Below, piece by piece: positions 1 to 10,124 of a stretch of DNA of 64,000 nucleotides (the stretch's first letter is position 1; every line of letters starts with the position of its first letter). The stretch spans positions 173,780-237,779 of the forward strand of contig NZ_QICN01000002.1 of assembly GCF_003201205.1 (NCBI RefSeq), read 5' to 3'. Made by a program: the position numbers and the translations under genes. The notes under the pieces are model-generated. The model saw nothing but the letters and a program-made list of their open reading frames with translations, was not told the DNA's origin and did no database searches. This DNA is from Sinimarinibacterium flocculans (GTDB lineage Bacteria > Pseudomonadota > Gammaproteobacteria > Nevskiales > Nevskiaceae).

Positions 1-894
1 GAACATGTCGGCCTGGTCGTGGGTGCGCAGGCCGTCGGCGCCCAGCGCCGGCGTGTCGTGGCCGGCGTTGGGCACGCGGCGCAGGCGCTGCTGCCCGGGA
101 CTGTGCTGCCAGATGCGTCGCGCTTCGGCGATCTGGTCGCGCGTCTCGTGCAGCAGCAGGATCGAGCCCTCGAGCCGGGGCGGTGCGGTCACCAGTTCCA
201 ACGCGTGGTACAGGACCTCGCCAAGCGCCTCGGGCGCGAGCCCCGGACGCGAGTACATGAAGCGCAGGTCCTCGCGGATCGTCGTCTGGTTGTAGTCGCC
301 GGACGCCGCCACCGCGAACTGGTTGTTCCAGCGTCGCACCGAGACGTCGCGGTAGCGCACCTTGTGGTTCCAGATGACCTCGAAGGCGTTGCCGGGGATC
401 GGGAACGGCACGCCGGTGACGGCGCCGCTGAGCACCTCGCCGTTGCCCTGCAGTTCCGCGCGCAGGGCATTGGCGCGGCTGGCCTCGTAGACGAACACGG
501 GGTTCGCGAAGCTGCGCCGCGTCGCATAGACAGGCATGCGATAGCTGTCCGGATACCGCCGCAGCAGGGCCGCCTGTGCCTCGCTCAGGTACTCCTCGTA
601 CCGGGACAGGTTCTCCGCCGAGATCGTGAACAGCGGCGCATCGTCGGGGAATGGATCGCAATAGCGGCTGCCCGCGCCGGCGAAGCATTCCGGCGCGGCG
701 ACCAGGCCGCCGTCCCATGCGGGGATGCTGCCGTCGGCGTTCGCCGCGGCCTCGGCGCCGACCGGCGTCAGCGAGGTGCCGAGCTGGGCAAGCTGCTCCT
801 CGGCGACGCGCGCGTGCGCACCGGCAACCACCAGCAACAACAAGGCCGGCAGCGCCGAACGGTGGCCCTGCCGGCCGATACGCATTCCCGGCAT
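1..894 (-). CDS. DUF1329 family protein (C-terminus beyond window)
   Basis: Reading leftward from an ATG at 894 (or 885, same frame) gives an open frame of 298 codons that runs off the left edge. After a hydrophobic export signal (residues about 14-25, ending near AHA) comes the family hallmark GTSLTPVGAE followed by a NADGSIPAWDGG block. DUF1329 proteins are predicted periplasmic or outer-membrane lipoprotein-sorting-like proteins, usually encoded next to a DUF1302 protein, as here: the start lies 4 bases after the DUF1302 stop, so the two are surely co-transcribed. Function in the family is not firmly established. The C-terminal third or so is missing because of the window edge, not because of a mutation. 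Confidence 0.9.
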   Translation of the reverse strand, partial: MPGMRIGRQGHRSALPALLLLVVAGAHARVAEEQLAQLGTSLTPVGAEAAANADGSIPAWDGGLVAAPECFAGAGSRYCDPFPDDAPLFTISAENLSRYEEYLSEAQAALLRRYPDSYRMPVYATRRSFANPVFVYEASRANALRAELQGNGEVLSGAVTGVPFPIPGNAFEVIWNHKVRYRDVSVRRWNNQFAVAASGDYNQTTIREDLRFMYSRPGLAPEALGEVLYHALELVTAPPRLEGSILLLHETRDQIAEARRIWQHSPGQQRLRRVPNAGHDTPALGADGLRTHDQADMF

Positions 895-898
895 TCGA

Positions 899-3244
899 TC
901 AGAACTGATAACCGACCCAGAGCAGGAGGTTGTCGCGATCGTGCGCCGAATCGCGCGAGTGCGCACCGGTGAACCAGGTGTAGCGGATCTCGCCGGTGTA
1001 CCGGGACAGGTAGTCCCAGCGCACGCCGGCCAGGATCTGCTTGCGACCCTCGACGAAGTTCTGTCCGAGGCCGGGAGCCACACCCTCGACGTCGTGGAAC
1101 AGTGCGCCGAGCAGCTCGAGGTTGATGCCGGCGAACGCGCTGTCGTAGCGCGTCAGCGTCACCAGGCGGTAGCCGTACGAGATGTCGGTGCCGAAGCCGG
1201 CCAGATCGGGATGCGCGGTCGGGTTCTGACGCAGGTTCGGGTCGGTGCCGTTGGTGGTCGGATCGTTCGGATCGGTGCGCACGTCGATCGGGTTGATGCC
1301 CGTGCTGCCGTCGGCACCGCCCGACACGTGCGTGTTGACACCGGCGCCCTGGAACTGCAGCTCGTCGATGTCCGGCATGTCGAACACCTGGGTCATGCCC
1401 ATTTCGAGCAGGAAGATGATCTGGCTCGCGCCGATCGGGTTGTCGCCACCGAAGGTCTTGAGGAAGGTCGTGCCGAGCTGCCCGACCTTGAAGCGCTCGA
1501 AGCCCTGGATGTAATCACCGGGGCCGTACTCGACGCCGCGATAGACCGAGGTGAAGTCCGGCACCGCGGTGCGGCGACCCGGCAGCGTCGCGATCGGCGC
1601 AAGACTGAAGTCACTGGCCGGGAACGCCGGCTGCAGACCGGCGAACACCAGATCGGTGGTGTGGATCTGGATCGGCAGGTTCTCGCGGAACGCATACTCG
1701 CCCGACCAGGCCCAGTCGCCGAGCGTCGTGTTGAACGAGATCCCGTAGAGGCGGATGTCTTCCGGATACTCGGTGAAGTAGCGGATCGAACCGACCGGCA
1801 GCGGGTCGCGATAGCCAGGCTGGTCGTTGCCGGCGATCGGGCTCAGCGCCAAACCGGGCACGCCCGCCGCCGCGAGCAGGTTGCCGGCCGGAATGCCGCA
1901 ACCGCCAGCCGCCTGCGGCGCCAGCAGGGTGACGATGTTCAGCGCCGTATCCAGCGGCAGCGCCCCAAGCAGGCCATCGAGCGGGGCGCCGAGGACAGGC
2001 AGTTGACTGACAATCGAACCATCCGGGATGCAAGTGGCATCCGCGGCAATGACCGAAACCGCCGGCACCCGCGAGTGGTAGTTCGCGAAGTACAGGCCGA
2101 TCTCGGTGCCGTTGTTCAGGCCTTCGAAATAGCCCTTCAGCGAGAAGCCGTACTGACCGCCGTCGTCCGGTGCGCGCCGACGCTCTTCGTCGAAGTCGCG
2201 GCGCATCGTGCGATCCGACACCGAGCCGAGCAGCGAGACCGGATCGTCCGGATTGCGCCACGGCTCGTACAGCTCGAACGGGTCCTCCGGCGCCTTGCCG
2301 AAGGAGAGCATCGCGTAGGTGGCGCCGGCACCGACGATGTCGGCGGTCGAGAAATAGCTGCCGACGGGGTCGACGACGTACGGCTCCCACTCGTACTGAT
2401 AGAACATCTCGAGGTTGAAGCCGTCGGCGATGTCGATGTTGAGCGAGGCCATGCCCACCGGCAGGAACAGCTCCTTGATGTCGAAGCCGGGCAGGCGCAG
2501 CAGCGCCTGGTTCAGCGGGTTGATCGTGTTGAGGCTATTGAGCGCCAGGAAGCCGCTTTCGCCCCAGTTCAGCACGTGGTTGCCGAGGCGGAAGCTCACC
2601 AGTCGGTCGCCCACCTCGAAGGTGCGGCTGACGAAGTAGTCGAGCATCCGGAAATCGTTGCCGTTCTCGTCGACCGCCGCGTCGGGATAGTCGGTCCGGG
2701 ACGGCTGCAGCGTGGTATCCGGATGGCGTTCCTCGAAGTCGCTGTAGCGCTCGTCGAAGAAGTAGATGCCGCGGGCGAAGACGTTGAAGCCGAACAGTTC
2801 GACGTTCAGGTCGCTGGTGATCTTCGCCGTGGCGTGCACCACGTCGTACTTGTCGAAATTGAGATTGCCGCTGTCGCCGTTGGGCTGGTAGCCGCCGGGC
2901 TGGGCCACGAAGAAGTTGTTGCGGTTGCCGAACTGCGGGTCCTCGACGGTGCCGGAGCAGGTGTCGCCGGAAAAGGTGTTGTTGCCGGACGGATCGGGGC
3001 CGTCGCCGGCCGGGCTGGTGCGACTCACGCACAGTCCCGGATTGAGGTTGGACTTGCCGACCAGGCTGTTGTCGCGATCCTGCATGCGCACCAGACCGCC
3101 GATGGTGATCAGGTTGTCCAGGCGCACGTTGGTGTCGCCGATGTCGAAATCCAGGGCGTGTCCGGCGCTGCCCCAGAACATCGCCGCAACGGCGCTGGCG
3201 ATCGCGAGCCGCGGGTAGGCGGCGTTACGACTATTGATGCTCAT
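899..3244 (-). CDS. DUF1302 family outer-membrane protein
   Basis: 781 residues. ATG at 3244 was chosen over upstream in-frame starts because a GGGAG ribosome site sits just before it and the protein then opens with a clear signal peptide (about 30 residues, cut after SAGHA). The mature protein begins LDFDIGDTNVRLDN, typical of DUF1302, is rich in alternating polar/aromatic segments, and ends in VGYQF; a C-terminal phenylalanine is the usual signal for barrel insertion by the Bam machinery. The likely role is a large outer-membrane beta-barrel working with the downstream DUF1329 protein; such pairs often accompany RND-type exporters, none of which is visible here. Substrate unknown. Confidence 0.88.
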   Translation of the reverse strand: MSINSRNAAYPRLAIASAVAAMFWGSAGHALDFDIGDTNVRLDNLITIGGLVRMQDRDNSLVGKSNLNPGLCVSRTSPAGDGPDPSGNNTFSGDTCSGTVEDPQFGNRNNFFVAQPGGYQPNGDSGNLNFDKYDVVHATAKITSDLNVELFGFNVFARGIYFFDERYSDFEERHPDTTLQPSRTDYPDAAVDENGNDFRMLDYFVSRTFEVGDRLVSFRLGNHVLNWGESGFLALNSLNTINPLNQALLRLPGFDIKELFLPVGMASLNIDIADGFNLEMFYQYEWEPYVVDPVGSYFSTADIVGAGATYAMLSFGKAPEDPFELYEPWRNPDDPVSLLGSVSDRTMRRDFDEERRRAPDDGGQYGFSLKGYFEGLNNGTEIGLYFANYHSRVPAVSVIAADATCIPDGSIVSQLPVLGAPLDGLLGALPLDTALNIVTLLAPQAAGGCGIPAGNLLAAAGVPGLALSPIAGNDQPGYRDPLPVGSIRYFTEYPEDIRLYGISFNTTLGDWAWSGEYAFRENLPIQIHTTDLVFAGLQPAFPASDFSLAPIATLPGRRTAVPDFTSVYRGVEYGPGDYIQGFERFKVGQLGTTFLKTFGGDNPIGASQIIFLLEMGMTQVFDMPDIDELQFQGAGVNTHVSGGADGSTGINPIDVRTDPNDPTTNGTDPNLRQNPTAHPDLAGFGTDISYGYRLVTLTRYDSAFAGINLELLGALFHDVEGVAPGLGQNFVEGRKQILAGVRWDYLSRYTGEIRYTWFTGAHSRDSAHDRDNLLLWVGYQF

Positions 3245-3423
3245 CCCCTGCTCCCAGTGTTCTGCCTCGAACGATTGCGTTGCGGTGTGCGGGGAAGCGG
3301 AGACGGGCCACGGCTCCGTGGCACTGCGGCATGACAGCCTCTCCTCCACGCGCACCGGAAACCGGCATGCGGTTTCTTCGCTGATTTTTGGTGCACTCCC
3401 CACGGAGCGCACTTCTTCGAAGA

Positions 3424-3452
3424 GTTTTAGCAGACGCCTATCGAGGGCGCAA
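3424..3452 (-). promoter_or_regulatory. Candidate promoter for the DUF1302-DUF1329 pair
   Basis: On the minus strand a TTGCGC box (3452-3447) and a TAAAAC box (3429-3424) are exactly 17 bases apart, between the pgeF stop and the DUF1302 start. The match to the sigma-70 consensus is partial (3/6 and 4/6). It would give a leader of about 170 bases carrying two inverted repeats, 3308-3321 (CCACGG-CT-CCGTGG) and 3358-3376 (GAAACCG, 5-base loop, CGGTTTC). Confidence 0.35.
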
Positions 3453-3469
3453 GAAAACCCCGGTATGCC

Positions 3470-4201
3470 TCAGTCGCCGTCGATCCAGATCAGGCTGGCC
3501 ATGCGTCCGCAGCGGCCATCGCGACGGAACGAGAACCACTGCGCCGGGTCGGAAAACGTGCAGTGCCCGCCACCGAAGACGGCGCGCACACCGGCCGCCA
3601 GCAGGCGCCGGCGCGCCAGCGCGAACAGGTCCGCGAGCCAGCGGTCGCCGGCACCGGAGTGGAAGCACGACGCGGCATCCGGATCGGCGTCGACGAATGC
3701 GGCGCGCACTTCCGGCCCGACCTCGAAGGCCGCCGGACCGATCGCCGGGCCGAGCCAGGCCATCAGCCGGCGCGGCGGCGCCGGCATCGCATCCACCGTC
3801 GCCTCCAGTACCCCGGCGGCAAGCCCGCGCCAGCCCGCATGCGCGGCAGCGACCGCGTCACCGTCGTCGCTGCACAGCAGCACCGGCAGGCAGTCCGCCG
3901 TCATCACGGCGCAGACGGTTCCGGTGCGGTCGGTCCATGCCGCATCGGCGGGCACGGGCGCGCCGTCGCCCGGCAGGCGCACGACCGTGCGGCCATGCAC
4001 CTGTTGCAGCCACTGCGGCGAGGCCGGCAGCGCCTCGCGCAGGCGTGCGCGGTTGCACGCGACGTTGTCCGGACAATCGCCGACGTGCGTGCCGAGATTG
4101 AACGTCGCGAAAGGCCCGGCGCTGACCCCGCCGCCGCGCCGCGTCTGCAGCGCACGCACGCGCACCGGCGCCGGCCACTCGGGCACCAGGGCGTCGATCA
4201 T
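3470..4201 (-). CDS. pgeF: Peptidoglycan editing factor / purine nucleoside phosphorylase LACC1-like (YfiH)
   Basis: 243 residues, the usual family length. Multicopper-oxidase-fold laccase-domain protein of the YfiH/PgeF family. In E. coli PgeF removes L-Ser-containing peptidoglycan precursor errors; relatives also have purine nucleoside phosphorylase and adenosine deaminase activity. Visible marks are the HAGWRG motif near residue 140, the GPAIGPAAFEVG segment, the metal-ligand FGGGHCTF stretch and the C-terminal FSFRRDGRCGRMASLIW signature. The start lies 3 bases after the rluD stop, so the gene is translated as the second cistron of rluD-pgeF, the same order as in Pseudomonas and E. coli. 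Confidence 0.93.
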   Translation of the reverse strand: MIDALVPEWPAPVRVRALQTRRGGGVSAGPFATFNLGTHVGDCPDNVACNRARLREALPASPQWLQQVHGRTVVRLPGDGAPVPADAAWTDRTGTVCAVMTADCLPVLLCSDDGDAVAAAHAGWRGLAAGVLEATVDAMPAPPRRLMAWLGPAIGPAAFEVGPEVRAAFVDADPDAASCFHSGAGDRWLADLFALARRRLLAAGVRAVFGGGHCTFSDPAQWFSFRRDGRCGRMASLIWIDGD

Positions 4202-4204
4202 CCG

Positions 4205-5191
4205 TCAGGCGCCGTGCGGCGCGAACCGGCGCAGCAGCGCGTAGAGCATCTGCATGTCTTCCGGCGCCGGCCGCTCCCAGCTCGCCTCGGCGCCGCTGCG
4301 CGGATGTACCAGCGCCAGCGCGCGCGCATGCAGGGCCTGACGTCTCATCGCCCGGAGCGCCTCGCGCAGCTCGGGCTCCAGGCCACTGCCGCGCAGCGGC
4401 CCGCCGTAGAGCGGGTCGCCAACGATCGGGTGGCGCAACTGCGCGAGATGCACGCGGATCTGGTGCGTGCGCCCGGTTTCCAGTCGCACGTCCAGACGCG
4501 TGAACTGGGCAAAGCGCTCGCCAATGCGGTAGTGCGTCACCGCATCGCGCCCGCCATGCTCGACGACGGCCATGCGCAGGCGGTCGCGCGGATGGCGGCC
4601 GATCGGCAGATCGATGGTCGCGCCGCTGATCAGCTCGCCCTGCACGAGCGCCTCGTATTCGCGGCGGATCTCCCGCGCCTGCAGGTCGGCGACGAGGCGG
4701 GCATGTGCCTTCAGGTTGAGGGCCACCACCATCAGACCCGACGTGTCCTTGTCCAGGCGATGGACGATGCCGGCGCGCGGCACCGCAGCGGTCTGCGGAA
4801 AATGGTGCAGCAGGGCGTTCTGCAGCGTGCCGTCGCGCTGGCCCGCACCGGGATGCACGGTCAGGCCGGCGGGCTTGTCGATGACGGCGAGATCGCGGTC
4901 GGCATGCACCACGTCGATCGGCAGGTCCTGCGGTTCGAGGGTGAATGCCTCCTCGATCTCCTCGGCCAGCAACCGCAGCCGCGCGCCGACCGTTACCGGA
5001 TGACGGCAGCGGGTGACGACCTCGCCGTCCACCTGCAGCCGCCCGGCCTCGATCCAGGCCTGCAGGCGCGAGCGGGAGTAGTCGGCGAACAGCTGCGCGC
5101 AGACCGCGTCCAGGCGCTTGCCGTCGCCGCTCTCGGGAACCTCGGCATGCAGAACGAGGTCGGCATCATCGTCCGGAGTCGCCGCGGTCAT
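4205..5191 (-). CDS. rluD: 23S rRNA pseudouridine(1911/1915/1917) synthase
   Basis: 328 residues. An N-terminal S4 RNA-binding domain (about residues 20-80, SRSRLQAWIEAGRLQVDGEV) precedes the RluA-type catalytic domain with the HRLDKDTSGLM motif, whose aspartate is the catalytic nucleophile; GRTHQIRVHL follows further on. It isomerises uridines in helix 69 of 23S rRNA and acts in late 50S assembly. It is divergent from bamD with only 54 bases between start codons, as in Pseudomonas, so the two promoters must overlap. RluA-family paralogues are close, but the bamD/pgeF context favours RluD. Confidence 0.94.
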   Translation of the reverse strand: MTAATPDDDADLVLHAEVPESGDGKRLDAVCAQLFADYSRSRLQAWIEAGRLQVDGEVVTRCRHPVTVGARLRLLAEEIEEAFTLEPQDLPIDVVHADRDLAVIDKPAGLTVHPGAGQRDGTLQNALLHHFPQTAAVPRAGIVHRLDKDTSGLMVVALNLKAHARLVADLQAREIRREYEALVQGELISGATIDLPIGRHPRDRLRMAVVEHGGRDAVTHYRIGERFAQFTRLDVRLETGRTHQIRVHLAQLRHPIVGDPLYGGPLRGSGLEPELREALRAMRRQALHARALALVHPRSGAEASWERPAPEDMQMLYALLRRFAPHGA

Positions 5192-5245
5192 CGGCTATAC
5201 TCCCCGGCTACTCCGGAAGTCGCTTCCACAAGCCCTCTCGATCAG

Positions 5246-6097
5246 ATGAGATTCCGCATTCCCGTCGTCCTGGCGCTCGCCGGCGTCGTCTGCGCCTGCA
5301 GCTCCGACCCCAACCGACTGCCGCCGGAGAACCCGTTCCGTCCGGAACAGACCTCGATCCGCGAACAGCGTCTGCAGGCCGGCGAATTGTACCGGCTTGC
5401 GCGCGCGGCCCTCGATTCCAGCGACTTTGCCGGCGCCCTGCAGCGCTACAGCCAGCTCACGCTGCGCTTTCCGTTCACGGACTACGCCGTGCAGGCGCAG
5501 GTCGAGCGCATCTACGCGCTGTACCGCAACTACCAGCCGGAAGAGGCGCTGGCTGCGGCAGACCGCTTCCTGCGCGACTACCCGCGACACGAACACGCGG
5601 CCTACGTGCACTACCTCAAGGGCCTGGTCAACTTCGAGCGCGATCGCGGCATCGCCGACAGCCTCGGCTTCGACACGACGCGCCGTGATACCAGCAGCCT
5701 GCGGCGGTCGTTCGACGACTTCGGCGTGCTGATCCAGCGCTATCCGCAGAGCCCGTACGTGGCCGATGCGCGCGCACGCATGATCTACCTGCGCAACCGC
5801 ATCGCCGAGCACGAGCTCACCGTGGTGCAGTACTACATGCGTCGCGGCGCCTTCGTCGCCGCCGCCAAGCGCGCCGAGCAGATCGTCAGCCAGTACCCCG
5901 GCGCACCGGCGACCCTCGATGCGCTGAGCCTGCTCGAGAAGAGCTACGCCGCGCTCGACCTCGACACCCAGGCCGCGGACGCGCAGCGGCTGCGCAAGGC
6001 CTACCTGCGCAATGCGCCGGCGCCCGCGCCGGAAGCCTCGGCGACGATGGAGTCGACGGACACGGCCGCCGCGCCGCCGGATCAGATGTCGCCGTAA
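5246..6097 (+). CDS. bamD: Outer membrane protein assembly factor BamD (ComL)
   Basis: 283 residues. ATG at 5246 gives a lipoprotein signal with the acylated cysteine at residue 18 (GVVCAC-SSD). TPR-like helical repeats fill residues 35-255, including the PENPFRPEQTSIREQRLQAG and LRFPFTDYAVQAQVERIYAL segments typical of BamD. It is the essential lipoprotein of the BAM complex that folds outer-membrane proteins. The last 30 or so residues are Ala/Pro-rich and probably disordered, making it a little longer than the E. coli protein (245). Its last codons lie opposite a fragment resembling the nadE 3' end (see findings). pilS/pilR further downstream reproduce the Pseudomonas comL-pilSR order, interrupted here by nadE-sucDC. 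Confidence 0.95.
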   Translation: MRFRIPVVLALAGVVCACSSDPNRLPPENPFRPEQTSIREQRLQAGELYRLARAALDSSDFAGALQRYSQLTLRFPFTDYAVQAQVERIYALYRNYQPEEALAAADRFLRDYPRHEHAAYVHYLKGLVNFERDRGIADSLGFDTTRRDTSSLRRSFDDFGVLIQRYPQSPYVADARARMIYLRNRIAEHELTVVQYYMRRGAFVAAAKRAEQIVSQYPGAPATLDALSLLEKSYAALDLDTQAADAQRLRKAYLRNAPAPAPEASATMESTDTAAAPPDQMSP

Positions 6098-6120
6098 ACG
6101 GCGGTGAGCGGGTGAGCCGA
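6082..6120 (-). repeat. Diverged second copy of the nadE 3' end
   Basis: On the minus strand this stretch reads PLTAVYGDI followed by TGA, the same nine residues and stop that end nadE at 6228. The differences between the two copies over those codons are third-position and synonymous. The upstream frame on the minus strand is otherwise not nadE-like, so only the tail is duplicated. It overlaps the bamD 3' end on the other strand. Confidence 0.7.
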
Positions 6121-6128
6121 TGCGCTTT

Positions 6129-6152
6129 GGCGATGCCTTGAATGGCATCGCC
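6129..6152. repeat. Perfect inverted repeat between bamD and nadE
   Basis: GGCGATGCC and GGCATCGCC form a perfect 9-bp stem with a 6-base loop (TTGAAT). It sits between two convergent genes and can fold in both transcripts. No T-tract follows, so termination, if any, would not be of the classic intrinsic type. Confidence 0.7.
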
Positions 6153-6161
6153 TGCATCGGC

Positions 6162-6196
6162 GAACGCCCGGCCAGGGATGGCCGGGCCGGGCGTTC
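6162..6196. terminator. Strong hairpin, possible bidirectional terminator or REP-like element
   Basis: GAACGCCCGGCC (6162-6173) pairs perfectly with GGCCGGGCGTTC (6185-6196) around an 11-base loop. It lies in the 130-bp gap between the convergent bamD and nadE genes, where a shared transcription stop is expected. No T-run follows on either strand, so a REP-like, mRNA-stabilising role is as likely as termination. Confidence 0.5.
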
Positions 6197-6227
6197 CCAA
6201 GAGCGCGCAGCCCCGCCAAGGATGGCG

Positions 6228-7853
6228 TCAAATATCCCCGTAAACCGCAGTGAGGGGGTAACGCCGCTCGCGCCCGAATGCGCATTCGGTGATCTTCGGC
6301 CCGGGCGGCGCCTGGCGACGCTTGTACTCGGAACGCCGGACCAGCGCGGCGATACGCTTGACCACCGCCTCGTCGAAGCCGCGCTCGACGATTTCCGGAA
6401 TCGACAGCTGCCGCTCGACGTAGAGCTGCAGGAGCGGATCGAGCACCTCGTACGGCGGCAGCGAGTCGGAATCCTTCTGGTCCGGGCGCAGCTCGGCACT
6501 GGGCGGCCGCGTCAGCACGCGTTCCGGAATCACCGCACCGAGCGTGTTGCGGTAGCGGCACAGCTCGTAGACCAGGGTCTTGTAGACATCCTTGATCGGG
6601 GCGAATCCGCCGCACATGTCGCCGTAGAGCGTGGCGTACCCGACTGCCATCTCGCTCTTGTTGCCGGTGGTCAGCACCACGTGACCGAACTTGTTCGACA
6701 GGGCCATCAGCATCACGCCGCGGCAGCGTGACTGCAGGTTCTCCTCGGTCAGGTCGACGGCGCGCCCGGAGAAGCTGTCGGCCAGCGCACCGGAAAACGC
6801 CTCGAACGCCGGCTCGATCGGCAGCACCGAGTAGCGGATGCCCAGCGCCTCGGCCTCGAGGCGCGCATCGTCGTTCGACATCTGCGCGGTGTAGCGCGAC
6901 GGCAGCGACACGCCCCAGACCCGCTCCGCCCCGAGTGCATCCGCCGCGATCGCCGCGACCAGGGCCGAATCGATACCGCCGGACATGCCCACCAGCGCGC
7001 CGGGAAAGCCGTTGCGATCCACGTAGTCGCGCACGGCCTGCACCAGGCCGCTGTAGACCACCGCTTCCCGCGACTGCGCTTCGCGCTCACGGCCGCTCCA
7101 GCGACGGCCGTCGAAGTCCAGCGCGAACACGCCCTCCTCGAACAGCGGCGCCGAGAACGCAACGCGTCCGTCATGGTCGATCGCGGTCGAATCGCCGTCG
7201 AACAGCACGTCGTCCTGGCCGCCGACGCAGTTGACGTAGACCAGCGGCAGGCCCGTCTCCGCGACCCGCGAGTCGAACACGCGGCGGCGTTCGCGGCTCT
7301 TGCTCAGATCGAAGGGCGAGGCGTTGATGTTGAGCAGCAGCTGCGCGCCCGCCGCCTTCGCCGCCGCCGCCGGATTGGGACCCCAGATGTCCTCGCAGAT
7401 GCACAGCCCCAGGCGCGTGCCTTCGTGATCGAATACCAGGGTGCGGCCGCCCGGCTGGAAATGTCGGCGCTCGTCGAAGACCCCGTAGTTCGGCAGGCGC
7501 TGCTTGCGCGCGCGCGCCAGGACCACACCGTCGCGGATCACGTAGGCGGCGTTGTAGATGACACGTTCGGCGGCCTCGTTGACGTACTCGGGCAGCCCGA
7601 CGACGAGGGTGATGTCGCGCACCTCGCGCAGCAGTCGTTCGACGCCCTGCTCGATCTGCGCCGGCATGCCCGAGCGCAGCAGCAGGTCGTCCGGGGGGTA
7701 GCCGATGAGCGACAGCTCCGGACACACGACGAGACTGGCGCCGAGCGTGTCGCGCGCACGCGTCGCCGCGTCGATGATCTTGCCGACGTTGCCCTCGACG
7801 TCGCCCACCCAGAGGTTGAGCTGGGCAAGCGCGAGTTTCAGCGAAGCGGACAT
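6228..7853 (-). CDS. nadE: Glutamine-dependent NAD+ synthetase
   Basis: 541 residues. An N-terminal nitrilase-type glutaminase domain (residues 1-250; glutamate in [12 protein letters not shown], cysteine in [11 protein letters not shown]) is fused to an ATP-pyrophosphatase synthetase domain with the SGGIDSAL P-loop near residue 290. It amidates deamido-NAD to NAD+ using glutamine-derived ammonia, the last step of NAD biosynthesis; nadD, an earlier step, is encoded at 29.9 kb. It starts 46 bases after the sucD stop with a hairpin between, so it may be the third cistron of sucCD-nadE or have its own promoter. The extreme C-terminus is duplicated 110 bases downstream. Confidence 0.96.
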   Translation of the reverse strand: MSASLKLALAQLNLWVGDVEGNVGKIIDAATRARDTLGASLVVCPELSLIGYPPDDLLLRSGMPAQIEQGVERLLREVRDITLVVGLPEYVNEAAERVIYNAAYVIRDGVVLARARKQRLPNYGVFDERRHFQPGGRTLVFDHEGTRLGLCICEDIWGPNPAAAAKAAGAQLLLNINASPFDLSKSRERRRVFDSRVAETGLPLVYVNCVGGQDDVLFDGDSTAIDHDGRVAFSAPLFEEGVFALDFDGRRWSGREREAQSREAVVYSGLVQAVRDYVDRNGFPGALVGMSGGIDSALVAAIAADALGAERVWGVSLPSRYTAQMSNDDARLEAEALGIRYSVLPIEPAFEAFSGALADSFSGRAVDLTEENLQSRCRGVMLMALSNKFGHVVLTTGNKSEMAVGYATLYGDMCGGFAPIKDVYKTLVYELCRYRNTLGAVIPERVLTRPPSAELRPDQKDSDSLPPYEVLDPLLQLYVERQLSIPEIVERGFDEAVVKRIAALVRRSEYKRRQAPPGPKITECAFGRERRYPLTAVYGDI

Positions 7854-7863
7854 CAGCGCAATG

Positions 7864-7886
7864 CCCCGCGCCCTGGCGGCGCGGGG
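7864..7886. terminator. Hairpin between sucD and nadE
   Basis: CCCCGCGCC (7864-7872) and GGCGCGGGG (7878-7886) form a perfect 9-bp GC-rich stem with a 5-base loop, 14 bases after the sucD stop and 10 bases before the nadE start. It lacks a T-tract; it may be an mRNA-end stabiliser or partial terminator separating sucCD from nadE expression. Confidence 0.5.
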
Positions 7887-7899
7887 TCGGTCGTCCGGA

Positions 7900-8772
7900 T
7901 CAGAGCAGCGACTTCATCGCCGCACCAAGATCGGCCGGCGAACGCACCGTCTTGACGCCGGCCGCTTCGAGCGCCGCGAACTTCTCGTCGGCCGTGCCCT
8001 TGCCGCCGGAGATGATCGCGCCGGCGTGGCCCATGCGCTTGCCCGGCGGCGCGGTGACGCCGGCGATGTAGGCGACGACCGGCTTCTTGACCTTGGCCTT
8101 GATGTACTCGGCGGCCTCTTCCTCGGACGAACCGCCGATCTCGCCGACCATGATGATGCCTTCGGTCGCCTTGTCCTTCTCGAACAGCTCGATGACCTCG
8201 ATGAAGCCGAGGCCGCGCACCGGATCGCCGCCGATGCCGACGCAGGTCGACTGGCCGAGACCGTTCTGCGTGGTCTGGTAGACGGTTTCGTAGGTCAGCG
8301 TGCCCGAGCGCGAGACGATGCCGATCTTGCCCGGCTTGTGGATGTGCCCGGGCATGATGCCGATCTTGCACTCGCCCGGCGTGATCACGCCCGGGCAGTT
8401 CGGGCCAATGAGCACCGAATCCGGGTACTGGTGCCGCAGCGTCGCCTTGACCTTGATCATGTCGTTCACCGGGATGCCCTCGGTGATGCAGACGATGACG
8501 CGGATGCCGGCGTCGGCCGCTTCGAGGATCGCGTCGGCGGCGAACGGCGCCGGCACGTAGATCATCGTCGCGTCGGCGCCGGTCTGGGCCACGGCGTCGT
8601 GGCAGGTGTTGAACACCGGCAGGTTCAGATGCTGGCTGCCGCCGCGGCCCGGGGTGACGCCGCCGACCAGCTTGGTGCCGTAGGCGATGCCCTGCTCGGA
8701 GTGGAAGGTGCCCTGCTTGCCGGTGAAGCCCTGGCAGATGACCTTGGTGTTCTTGTCGATGAGGATGCTCAT
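7900..8772 (-). CDS. sucD: Succinyl-CoA synthetase, alpha subunit
   Basis: 290 residues, the normal length. It begins [21 protein letters not shown] (CoA-binding Rossmann fold) and carries the active-site histidine that is phosphorylated in the GHAGAII motif near residue 247. With SucC it converts succinyl-CoA plus ADP/GDP and phosphate to succinate, CoA and ATP/GTP in the TCA cycle. It follows sucC by 47 bases on the same strand. The gap holds several GTGAGG-like short repeats (8783-8809, read on the plus strand) of no clear meaning. Confidence 0.97.
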   Translation of the reverse strand: MSILIDKNTKVICQGFTGKQGTFHSEQGIAYGTKLVGGVTPGRGGSQHLNLPVFNTCHDAVAQTGADATMIYVPAPFAADAILEAADAGIRVIVCITEGIPVNDMIKVKATLRHQYPDSVLIGPNCPGVITPGECKIGIMPGHIHKPGKIGIVSRSGTLTYETVYQTTQNGLGQSTCVGIGGDPVRGLGFIEVIELFEKDKATEGIIMVGEIGGSSEEEAAEYIKAKVKKPVVAYIAGVTAPPGKRMGHAGAIISGGKGTADEKFAALEAAGVKTVRSPADLGAAMKSLL

Positions 8773-8819
8773 GCTGGAAATCTCGTGAGGCGTGAGGGGA
8801 GGCGTGAGGCGAGAACGCC

Positions 8820-9983
<1,164 letters not shown>

Positions 9984-10124
9984 GCGGGGGTGTCCTGTCG
10001 TCGTGAGCCTCGAAATCGCGCGGCATTCTCGCTTACCGTCCCGGCGGACGCAAAAGCCGCATCCGGACGATGCGCGCCCGCGGTATCGATAGAATGGTCC
10101 GGACTCCCGCCATTCCCGGTCAAC

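Noticed and set aside
725-3334. 869-codon plus-strand open frame
   Set aside because: It is antisense to the DUF1302 gene, which has a signal peptide, ribosome site and terminal phenylalanine. Long antisense frames are common in this high-GC sequence.
8783-8809. GTGAGG-like short repeats between sucC and sucD
   Set aside because: Too short and irregular to support any named element; noted only in the sucD entry.
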